Shown here: positions 32,827-44,234 of the stretch, piece after piece
Numbering within the stretch: position 1 is the stretch's first letter
Layout of the letters: each line of letters opens with the position of its first letter
Source: Merluccius polli
Taxonomy: Eukaryota; Chordata; Actinopteri; Gadiformes; Merlucciidae
DNA length: 64,000 nucleotides
Assembly: GCA_030340625.1 (NCBI GenBank)
Contig: JAOPHQ010000645.1
Coordinates: forward strand, 7,501-71,500
Direction of reading: 5' to 3'
The notes under the pieces: generated by a model
Told to the model about the DNA's origin: nothing
The model's input: only the letters and a program-made list of their open reading frames with translations
Databases searched by the model: none
Made by a program: the position numbers and the translations under genes

Positions 32827-34142
32827 TTATGTATTTGTTTAGCATATTTATTTAGCCTTTCTATCTGTCCATCTATTTAATTAAGCCTCATATCATCGAT
32901 AAGAGGCCTGTATCTTGGATTTTCATAATTCTCAAATACAGGATGTTCAGTTTATTATAGACTCATAGAATATGTTCTAGTGAGTTAGAAAACGGTAGCC
33001 TAGTGGGTCCGAGTAAATCCTGATAATAATGCTAATGCAATAATAAGACTTCAACCGATGATCATATACCGTTGGGGCCTGATCTCCATTGGACAAAAAG
33101 GAGAACCAGTGGAAGACAACACTGAGTGTTAGGCAGAAGATACTCCAGCTATCACCAACATATATCATCAATGATCCAATCATTCAGGGTGTTTTATCAC
33201 GCCCCATCACACCCCTTAAAATCCCCAAGATCACAAGGTCCAGACTCAGTCCATGCCTCGGAGTGGCTGAAAATGATCTCAAATGATCAGAAAACGCCTG
33301 AAGACACCACAAGATAAAAAACAAAGAAATGATCCCACTAAGCCGGCCATTTTTTTTCTTCTCGTTCCGATCCGGCGGTGTTGGGTTCCAGGCAGGATAC
33401 ATTAGGAGATTGTGATCTCCCAGCATGCATCTCTCTCTCTCTCTCTCTCTCTGTCATTCTCTCTGTGTGTCAGATAAAACTTCACACCTTCCTTCATGGA
33501 CACTTTCTTCTTTGACTTTAAAAAACAAAAAGAATCTCAGTGACTGTGTACTCGGTTCCCCCAGGGGTGAAATGGTGCGTTGAACGCATTCGCGCTCGTC
33601 GCATGGTCTGTCGCATGGCCTGATTTACGAGCACCGACCGCCGCCACGGAACCGCTCCTTCCTTAGCGGTTCTTCGTTCGCCGTAATTTATGGCGCCTCT
33701 CAGGGGTGTTCACACTTGAGTGACCCCCCCCCCACCACCCCTCCTCCAGGGTCAAACAGGCACCCGCAGTGTTTATGCCCCCCCCCACGGTTATATATGG
33801 GAGGGGTCACAGTGTCCGTCTCGCTTGAGTGGCGTCTGTTTGCGGCGATAATTGATGGCCTCTGTAATCGCTGCGGCAGTCGTGGTCATGTGACGAACGA
33901 GAGAGGGTGGCGAGGTCGGGGTCAGCCGGTAATGCATGATAATGAGCGGGGGGACGGGGGGACGGAGGGAGGGAGGCGGTAGTAATGACCCTAAGAGAAG
34001 TGGTGGTTGAGACAGTGTTTGAAAGGGAGGAAAGGCACCATTAGTGTGTGATCCGTTCATTAAGGCATTACGCGGTCAGTAATGATTACCGCCTGCAGAG
34101 CAACTGTGCCGGTCGGGTCACAGATAGTACAGCGGGGGAAGC

Positions 34143-34350
34143 ATACTGTAGTGGCTAGGCTGTTCCCGACTCTGAGCTGAAAGGCTGAAAGGTACCGGGT
34201 TCGATCCCCAATGTCCACCGACTGAGCGAGGTTCCCCCCCCCCCCCCCCGGGCCCCATTATCTACTCCTTAATGATCCGCCTCTGTATTCACTGTTTAAC
34301 CCCACCTGCTCCATAATGATCTGTATCTACAAACATTCAATGTAAGTAAG
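34143..34350 (+). mobile_element. tRNA-derived SINE with two internal 45-bp-type units
   Basis: The head has GTAGTGGCTAGGCTGTT and the box B-like GGTACCGGGTTCGATCCCC, followed by CAATGTCCACCGACTGAG. The body then has 'CTCCTTAATGATCCGCCTCT' + 'GTATTCACTGTTTAACCCC' and a second, shorter copy. The tail is degraded. It links the SINE family to the 6.2-7.6 kb minisatellite. Confidence 0.75.
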
Positions 34351-35756
34351 CACTGAAAGACACAGCTAATGGCGTACCACTTTTGCGGTTCGCGAGCCAG
34401 TCGTCTACTTGAATTACATCAGCAGCTGTATTTATTCGCTTCTATATTAAGAAGTATGTTGTAAGACCCTCAAGTTATGCTGATAAGTGTTGAAATCCCA
34501 CAGACACTGGAGCCAGAAACCAAGAGCCTTGATCATGGATACTTGGACAGCAGGTGTAGTGAATGGAGAGCAGGGCAGGGTGATTCATTGATAATCATAG
34601 GCAAACCCGATGCATGATATTGATGAGGATATGTATTCATAATGTTATCTTCAAAGACAATGGTTTTCTTAAATGTAAATTCATGTAAATATTTGAAAAA
34701 CTTTCATAGCTCGGTAGCATACATTAAATTATCAACGCTTGATGTATGCTAATAAACGTATTTTTAAAAAAAAATTCTAATAAACAAAGTTTTTAGAATA
34801 TTTACATAAAAGAAAACCATTGTTGGGTTTGTAAAGAAATATTCCACTCATTTGGATGAATGTAAGGTATCTATCCAATTAATCCTAATCCATTTCGATT
34901 TTTAAATGCGGTATCATAAAATGACAATATATCAATGCAATTTTGACACAATTGCAATTGAATACAATAAATGATATTGAGATGGTATCACACAGAAGAT
35001 TTACGATCATGGGATCCAAACTCCTAAAACCAATCCAAAAAACCTTTTTCCAGATGAGACATTGTTTGTCAGGTACACCTGTACAGATCCACCTGGGTAG
35101 CACAGGTACACCTGTATAGCACAGAGGTACACAACTGTGCACTACAAGACATGATACTTGGCACGTTGACACGTCATCAAAAAGTTTTCATATAGACACT
35201 GGAGCACTCAAACTTGCTGGACTAGATTTGTTTGTATGTCTAGCCTTGAATTGAAGCCTCTAGTCTACTGGTAATGTGAATGTATTTTTGGCATCTGGCG
35301 GCCTTTAAAATCACTTAAACAAACTGCATCCATCTGAAAGATCGACCCACTCTGCTGAATGTTCTCAGCGGACTGTTATTGGCAAATCCCTCCCTGTATA
35401 TCTTCCTTCTGATTCTTTTGAACTTCAAACCACTGCTGGTAAAAAGAGATTTATTGCAGGTGTTTCTGTCCGACCCTTAGAGTACAGGCTCAGAGTCGCT
35501 GGAGTAGTATCCCGCGTCGAAGCCCTAACGCGCTGGAATGCTAATCGAGGTAGTTATCATTATGTACAATCAAAGGCCCGCTGCCCGGGATCTGGCCCGC
35601 CTCGGCCCCAAGGGCGTTTCCAGCTCCTCTTGAAGTTAAATCCATGCTAAAACCTCCTCTCTGCCCCAGCAGGCTTGAAAGTAAGTTAAGTTTCCCCCCG
35701 CTATTTGTCATTAGTGTTCTGGCCAGGTTAGGTAGAGTACGTGCTATATACCATGC

Positions 35757-36030
35757 TAACATGGTATGTTAACCTACCACCACAAGGCTAAAGTCGGCAC
35801 CACAGTGCTACAGTCATGCGCTAAGGTCACCGACTGTGCTAACATATGCTACTGCCACCCTGCTTAAGTAACCTAGTCACCGCCACCGTGCTAAGGTAAC
35901 GCTGTGCTAAGTGGTAGGTAAGTACTGCAAACCAACCTACCACCGAGGTAACCTACTGCTACCATGCTAAAGTAACATACCACCATGCTAAAGTTACCTA
36001 GCACTGTGCTACGCTAGCCTACAACCACAC
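35757..36030. repeat. Degenerate GCTAAAGTAACCTACCACC-type repeat
   Basis: Imperfect, drifting repetition of 'GTGCTAAGGTAACCTA(C)CACC' over about 270 bp. No open frame of interest. Confidence 0.6.
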
Positions 36031-37714
36031 TAAACAAGGGGAGGGGTGGTGCGCTTGTTAATATACATGTTTCATTTAGTTTGTTTTTATCTTGTGGAAA
36101 TGTATGTAGGCTAAGTATATAACCAATATAACAAGTAAACAGCAAAAGAGCATTGCTGTGCCGACCCCTTGTGCAAATGCATGTCCTATCATCTTAAAGC
36201 ACATAACCAGTATAACAAATAAACAGCAAAAGAGCGTTTCTGTGGACCGTAATGCAGTAGATAAGTAATGAATCAGGTGGTAGCCTACAGCCAGCCAGGG
36301 GAAGAGAGCTAAACAGCCAGCCAGCCCGCTAGCAGCGCGTAGTGCAGCCTGTTCTGTTCAAAACCTCACTGCCCAAAAATGCCACTCAAGAATCCACCCG
36401 GGAAACAAACACCGCAAATATTTGTCAAATGATGTCATTCATTAAAAAAAAATCCTGGACTTCACTTATTTTTTATTTGAATAGCTAATGTGTGTTGCCA
36501 CTTGATTTCCTGCTGAAATAAAGCATTAGAAACAATTTTGTGAATTTTGTGAAACTTTGTCCCCCATGGATTTCATGTTCAGTCCTATTTTTCGCTGTTC
36601 CAACCTAATTAATTGGCAGCGCTACACACACACCGTGTGACCAGTACATGATACACAGACCTTCCCTCGCTAATGAATAGTCGCCTGCGCCGAGCCTCCG
36701 ATTGAGCGCACGTTTCTCCGAACAATCATGATTTTTTTTTTTTTGCATCAGTTGAGCCAGCGGCAGTTAAGATTTCTGTTACGTACCATCTGTATCAGTA
36801 CACATAATTATGCTCTATCTATTATACAGCTGGAGCGTAACTCTGGATAGAGAAGCTAAATGTTTCAAAATGTTACAAATTGAAAACACATGGATTTGTT
36901 TTTCTTTTAATTTGATCTTCCAGGAGCAATTTTTTCCGACCCCTCAAATTTAATTTCTTAAGAAAATTCCTATCATGCATATCCGAGAATATCTATTTGA
37001 TGAATTAACAATAAAAAAATACTTTAAAGACAAAGATTTATTTATTTTTTGTTATTTCATAAAATAGATATTCTCACGGATAACGTCACGACCGACAGTC
37101 TTCCTGTCGGATGCACCGGGCCTGGCCGGCTGAAACGTCCAGCTGTGCCCCCTCTCTCCTCACTCGGCTGCAGGGGGAGGCAGGGGGGAGGCAGGGGGAG
37201 GCTTGCAGGTGGGTGGGTTGACGGGTCTGTTGAAGAGCAGAGGGAGAGACTCAGCCCCCCCCCCCCCCCCTTGGCCCCCTGGCAGACGTTGCTCTTTGTC
37301 ATTCGAGGGTGGGTGAAATGGGGGTGAGGTGTTGGTACTCAGTTCTGACAGGCTAAGCTAATGTGCTAAGCTAACCCGCTAATGGCTAACCAGTGGCCAT
37401 TTATGTCACTCTAAACAAGCTATTGACCTTATTATTAAAAAAAAAAAAAAAGCTCAACTTGGCCAGCAGCCAGTATTTATAAAAAGAAACAGCCCTTCAC
37501 TGGGGTTAAACTAAATCTAGCATAATCTTTTAAGGCGTAAATGAGCCTATCACGAAAGCGCCGCTGCTTTTAATTACATTTACACTAGCTACTAGCTACT
37601 TTCATTTGATTTAAAAAAATTAAGGGTTTGATTAAATTAAAGGGGTTTTAACAAATTAACAAGCCGAATAAACACAGGAATTCACTCGGGGGATAATTCT
37701 CCCTCCCATTAAAA

Positions 37715-37721
<7 letters not shown>

Positions 37722-37768
<47 letters not shown>
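37722..37768. repeat. AT microsatellite
   Basis: About 23 perfect AT units after a poly-A run; self-complementary and able to extrude a cruciform. Confidence 0.9.
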
Positions 37769-37771
<3 letters not shown>

Positions 37772-38217
37772 CATTGTTTTACAGTTCCCTCTCAGTTTCC
37801 TTGACATGCGGTCCAGACCGACCAGACGCCACGGGTCCAGCTGCCTGATAAGCTGCCTCCCATGTTGATGTTGGAGAGGAGCGCCGCGCTGGTGGGGTGA
37901 GAGCCTCTCCTTCCCATGGTCCGACGGCCAAGTGCAGACAATCTCAACACACAGATGTCGGTTAAAATGTGCTACAAAACTAAAAAGAAAGAGAGAGAGA
38001 GACAGAGAGAGAGAGAGTTCGTGGAAAAGTGCACAGACTAAACAACTGGGGTTTAATATGCGCCGCGTGAGTTACGGTGTCCTGACAAAGTGGTGCTTCT
38101 TCAAAATGTCAGCGTTAAAGAGCTAAGGCTTTCAGTTGTATTATCTCCAGAGGTGCGAGTGATTGTTGAGTTGGCAGGCGCTGCCGACGGTTGGCATTCG
38201 AGGTTCTCCGTGCAACG

Positions 38218-38288
<71 letters not shown>
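38218..38288. repeat. TA microsatellite
   Basis: About 35 TA units with two ATACAT interruptions at the ends. Confidence 0.9.
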
Positions 38289-38289
<1 letters not shown>

Positions 38290-38560
38290 CACGCCTTCGG
38301 GATTCAACAGTGTCTTCTTGTTTCCGTTTGCTTATTCAAGACAGCATGTATAGGCGCTGTAAGGCCCTCCAACGTACAGCTGTATGTATGTACTGGGTTG
38401 GCATGGCATGGATACCTGTCAGTGAAAACATAACACTTCTTGTCTGCTCCGCTCGCGGCGACAATGGGTGTATTTATATGTGGAGGCGTGAAGGCCTCAC
38501 ACTGTCTGTGTTTCCGTTCCTCACCCCAGAACCATGGAGCTGACAACAAGCGCACGCACG

Positions 38561-38669
<109 letters not shown>

Positions 38670-38888
38670 AGGCTTTTTTGGGGGGGAGGAGAAGAAGACG
38701 AGTTGACCAAAGTAGGACTTTTTTTTTTATTTGAAATGGTTCACCTTTTACACATATTGACATGAATATACACACACCTTGTGGTCCCTGGGGTCCCGAA
38801 TGATCAGTGAACGACGCTCGGTTTGTCAGCTGGGATGAACGGCAGGTTCACTTATCGCGCACGGGGGTCAGGTATGTGCACACGTAAA

Positions 38889-39083
38889 GACACACACACA
38901 CACGCGCGCACACGCGCACACACACACAGATTTAATCTCTCACTCGCACAGACACACACACACACACACACACTCACACTCAGGAAAGTGCATGTACACT
39001 TAAGCGCATGGACCCCAAAACAAATACCGGCGTGCCGTGCACACACACAGAGTAGTGTGCACACGACCACACACACACACACG

Positions 39084-39126
<43 letters not shown>
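38889..39126. repeat. Interrupted CA/CACG repeats
   Basis: Three CA-rich blocks separated by short unique sequence. Threonine/histidine-rich frames here are artefacts. Confidence 0.85.
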
Positions 39127-39131
<5 letters not shown>

Positions 39132-39547
39132 AGCGGTGACGGGAACACAAACACGCACACCAAATGGCACGTTATGCAAGAGAGATAACAGTAGCTACTC
39201 TAACCACGAGACACAGGCTAGCCGTCTAGATAACCACGGAGGCGGGGCTTAAAGTGCAAACCGCTACAGAAGCAGGGACCTTGCTTGCGCTTTGTGACCA
39301 TGAAACAAACACACGGCGGCTTCCTCCGATCACTCACTTTTAGTGACCCTACAGCCTCCTACCCACCAGGCGACCTTTAAAGTCGGGGGCCGACCTCGGC
39401 AGTAGTACACACCAGACGACCGGTCTTGGGGTACACACACACATACACACACACGAAGACTTCTCTGAAAACTCGCCAAATCTCGCGGGAACACGGCAAC
39501 TCACGTCGACAGGAAACGGAAGACTGCGAACCCAGAGGCCATGGATA

Positions 39548-39615
39548 GAAGAAGAAGAAGAAGAAGAAGAAGAAGAAGAAGAAGAAGAAGAAGAAGAAGA
39601 AGAAGAAGAAGAAGA
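39548..39615. repeat. GAA trinucleotide microsatellite
   Basis: About 22 GAA units on the plus strand. GAA/TTC runs of this kind can adopt triplex structures. It lies downstream of the znf385d stop on that gene's strand. Confidence 0.9.
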
Positions 39616-40006
39616 GGGCGCGCCACAACAAGGAGCGACGGCAACTCGTTGTGAACAGTCCGTTCCCCTTTCCTTCCTCTTGACCTCACATCCCATTGGT
39701 CATTCTTGATCTCAAATCTCATTGGCTGTTGCCAGGGTAACCGCCTATCTCAGTCTCAGCGCCCCCCACCCCCGCCACACTACGTGAGTCGGGCCCGATA
39801 ATATCAAACCGGTTTCGTAAAAAATCTTCGTAATCGCACGTCTTGAGACCCTCCACACGACACGACAACAGGGCCGACTTCACCCCCGATCGCCCCCCAT
39901 CCTCTCCGAGTCAGTCGACCCTAATATTGGTGGGTTTGTCGCCTGGCGGGGGGAGGAGCCTTTAGTCATCTTAGCGCTGCACCTGCATGTAATAACAAAT
40001 AAAACC

Positions 40007-40041
<35 letters not shown>

Positions 40042-40504
40042 TTATAGCTTCAACTGCACCTCTGGGGTGCGCATCGACAACACTGCATAGTTCACACATA
40101 GTTTAGTATTTTACATTATTGCAGAACAACAGAGAGGTCCTGGCTTGGGGGGTGGGGGGGGAGGGTGGGGGTTTGTTCATGTTCGACATCAACGGCGCCG
40201 AGGAGCAGCAGGGTGGGGGGGGGGGGTCTCCCGGTGGGTTCGGAGCAGGGCTTACTCCGTCCTGCGATGCGTTTAGTCCTTCAGGCTCCCCCACCCCCCC
40301 TCCAGTTGAGATGCATGACCGTACGCCATACATGGGTGGTGTAGTAACGGGTGTCTGTTTCATACTACCCACCCCCCCCCCCCCACCCTTTCCTCCGGCC
40401 TCTGGGGTTGGCGGCGAATGGAGGCGATGCATAGTAGAAGAAGTATGGGCCGAGTGGGGTGCAGAGGGTGGTGGGTGGGGGGGGGGGGGGGGGTGGGGTG
40501 GGTT

Positions 40505-41806
40505 TCAGTAAGGGGCGAATAGCACCTGTGGGTGGGATGTCCTGACTGGGCCGGGGGCGGGGCGTAGCAGAGCGGCTGAGAGGCTTTGGCTCTGGAAGAG
40601 GGCGGGTCTGGGGGCGTGGCATGTGGGTAGATGGTGGGGGGGGTGGCCTGTGGTGAGGTGATGGGCGTGGCCTGTGGTGAGGTGGTGGGCGTGGCCTGCG
40701 GCGAGGTGGTGGGCGTGGCCGGCGGGGCGGAGGGAGAAGGTGTTGCCCATGGCGGCTGCCGCGGCGGCGGCGACCACGGCCAGGTGAGTGGGCATGAGGT
40801 CCTTCCCCACCGGCAGCTTCACCTGGCGGAGAGGGAGGAGGAATAGATCAATGGGTCAATACACTGTTCTGCTGCCTTCCATCAGAGAGAGAGAGAGAGA
40901 GAGGGAGAGAGCAGTGAAGGTATTTACTGTTGATTCAAGCTCAGCAGCGCCAGTGAAGGGAGACTGTTTGTTTTAAACACAGATGGAGCAATTGAGTGAA
41001 AGAAAAAAAGGAGAAAGAAGAAAGAAAGAAAGAAAATAAATGAAAGCATAGATAAGAAGAAAAGTCTGTTGCGTTTGACAGACAGATGGACAGACAAGAC
41101 AGACAAGAAGAGCCACTCCCAGCACAAAGCGGGACATCTCACAAAAGGTCACGCAAGTTATGGGACTTAATCTTCTGTATCGGTAATGGAAAAAAGTCGT
41201 GCTGCCACGGCAACCGGATCACCGCAGCAGTCGTTGCCGTGGGCCATCAACCACAGGCTGGTAGCTCGGCAACCCCCCCGCGGGGAAGCATCTCCCGAAC
41301 GCCGCGCTCGTCAGCGGAGCCCCTCTACCGTTAACTTGGAGCGGCGTGATGGCGTCGGGGGAAACGTCCTTAATGCCACGCCGTTAACTCGAGCGCCGCC
41401 TGCATCAGCCAACAGCTGCCACGCCGAGTTTTTGTTTATTTACCAGGCGCATTTAGCGTTTCTCTTTTTTTTGTTCAATGTTTGGCGGCATCTAAACCGC
41501 GGCGTTTAAAACGCATGTGTTTTGCCATCAGGACAAGCAGGTTGTCATGCAGTTTGTGTAAATAATTATTAGCGTTTTTATCTGGTTTGTTTACCTCTGT
41601 TTGAAGTGCTTGATGGACGCCACGGCATAAATGTCAGAATGGAAATGAGGATATTATTTTGTTAATCCTGTGTTCTTTTAATAATCCTGTGTGTTTACGA
41701 CCTTATATTGCACATGAAGGTATTGACTGGCTGTTATCAAACTTAGTCTATCATGGCTTTGACGACACGAGAATAATAATTATAAAACTGAATAATAATT
41801 TTAATA

Positions 41807-41839
<33 letters not shown>

Positions 41840-43790
41840 CAATTCCCCCCCAGTCATAATCATAATTTCAATTTCTGCAATCTCAGTGTGGAGACTGCAG
41901 ACAAAAAAAAAATTAAATGTTATCAGACATAAAAAACCTTTTTCTGTAATTGAATTGTTTCTTCTTTCTGCTTCTTTTTTTTTTTACAACAAAAACCTTG
42001 AGGTACAAAACAACAAACAAATAAACTTTAAAGTATGAAGCTAGGCCTGCTATGCTAACCGACCCCAACACATGGTGGTCAACACTACCGGGTCAGACTC
42101 ATGTTACGTTAGGAAGGTTCTGGTTAGTGGTCTCTGTGGCGGGGTCCACTCACGGGGGTCTTGGTGGCGCCCTTCGCAGGCTTGCTGTAGGGGCTGTACT
42201 TGGGCTTGGCCGGTTTCCCCGCTGCCCTGTCTTTGTGGCGGCGGCTGCTGATGTGCTGAAAGGAAGACAGATTATTAACATTAAGTCAAATAAAATATCC
42301 ACACGACAGCTAAATTACCAAAACTGATGTTTCAGTGGGGAAATTGGGAGGATTTATGGTCCATCCTTTGGTCTTGTGCACAAGGAACATTCAATATACG
42401 TGTGGGCAGTGTGCCACTCAGTCAGAAGAGAAAATTGAAAAAATCGGGCGGCATTTTTCTTCGTGATGGATTATGATGAGATTAATTTGGTACGTGGCAG
42501 ACATTTTGAATACTCTAAGTTAAGTCTATAATTCACTTGTCAGCATTCTTCCCATCAAAGACGAAAATTGAGGCTTTACAAAAAGAAAAATGTCTCGGTG
42601 TCAGATTTCCTAAGAGAAATGTGACTCCCTGAAAGTGTATTTGTCAGAGACCGAAGGCGGAATCTGCAGCCCCTCGCTGCACATTTTAAAAGGAATCGGT
42701 TTTAATACAGCGTGTTGCGATATGCTTTTGTATCATTTATTATTGGATTGCACTTTAATTCGGGTTTTTTTGATTGTGCGCAATCAATATCCATTTATAA
42801 AGGAGAGTTACGTCAGCGGAGACACACATTTGTCTGGCCGAGTCCCACGGCTGCCCATAAAGCACTCTCTAAATCTCTCCGCGTGAATAATAAATACACT
42901 GGCAACAACAGGCCTGCAGGTTACCGCCGGCGACGAGGAGGAGGAAAAAAAAAAACCCATGTGATGTTTAGGCGAGCGCGTGACGTTAAAGCAGTCGCGT
43001 ACGAGTGCCCCCCGGGACACGATGATTGACAACTTAACGTTAATAATAAATACATGAATGATGGAGTATCTTAAAATCTACGGCCGATATGCATTTTTTT
43101 AAAAAAGAAGAAAAAAAAGAAAAAAACGGCTATAAGTCAGATACCAGGGCCGGTGCCGTGAAAGGAATTTACTGCTGAAATGTCAGGAATATAATTGGTT
43201 TTGAATATGAACTTCTAGCGGAGGGCCCTCGGAGGGACATTTGAAGGGAAAAAGGAGAGAAAGTGAGCCAAATAAATTCATGAAATGACGCCACTAAAAG
43301 CAAGACCACAGAAGGTACATTTGAAGGGTCTTTTTGGTTAAATTAATCAAAGGAATGTCTTTTGGTGCGCTCTGCTTTTAAAAACGCTCTGCATCATTTA
43401 CAGCTGGCGGTCTTGTTTAGCGTTAAGGAGACACATGCTACCGCTTCATGATTTGAAACGGTAGCAGCGTCCGCATTGTGCAGGGCGCACTCAGGAACCC
43501 TCCCAGCGTAACGGCACTGTCCCCTCTTTACTTATTTATGTTAAGTTTCATTTATTTTCCATTATAAATTCTCCAAACATTAAACCGAAGCACCGTTCTC
43601 ACCAATTCTATTCCTTCTATCTCTCTGTCCAGTTCAATTCAAAGGGCTTCATTGGCATATGAAACATACATTATACGATGTACAATAATTAAACAATGGA
43701 CCCAAACTCTCTAAAGACTCTCCCTGTCTCCCCGCTGAATGGGTCTACTGTGTATATATTGAAACAAGCCTCTCCCTCTCCCTCTCTCTC

Positions 43791-43831
<41 letters not shown>

Positions 43832-44144
43832 GTCTCTCTCTCTCTGACTCTTTCTCTCTCTGTCTCTCTCTCTCTCTGTCTCTCTCTCTCTCTCTGTCTC
43901 TCTCTGTCTCTCTCTCTCTCTGTCTCTTTCTCTCTCTGTCTCTCTCTGTCTCTCTCTCTCTCTCTCTCTCAAAGCCTTAAAATGTCTCAACCAGAGCGCC
44001 TAATGATTCGTAGCCAAGAGCAAACTTCTGCTAATCACTTGATACGATGTTGACAGGTTTCCAGAAATGTGTGTGGAGGTAAATGCACAAAAATGCGACA
44101 AAGAAATATGTGATGTAAAAATGAGGTCATGGGCCGGGCAACCG

Positions 44145-44184
<40 letters not shown>

Positions 44185-44197
44185 TCTCTCCGTCTCT

Positions 44198-44234
<37 letters not shown>

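Larger units (their letters stand above)
32835..37700. other. No gene seen between MITE and repeat-rich block
   Basis: Mostly AT-rich non-coding sequence. It includes a CT repeat at 33430-33452, poly-C runs near 33723 and 34237, a SINE at 34143 and a degenerate CTACCAC repeat at 35757-36030. The frame at 34885-35172 (-) lies in sequence that looks like an interspersed repeat. Confidence 0.45.

Noticed and set aside
34885..35172. Minus-strand frame MSTCQVSC...LKIEMD as a gene
   Set aside because: No splice context or conserved motif, and the flanks look like dispersed repeat sequence.
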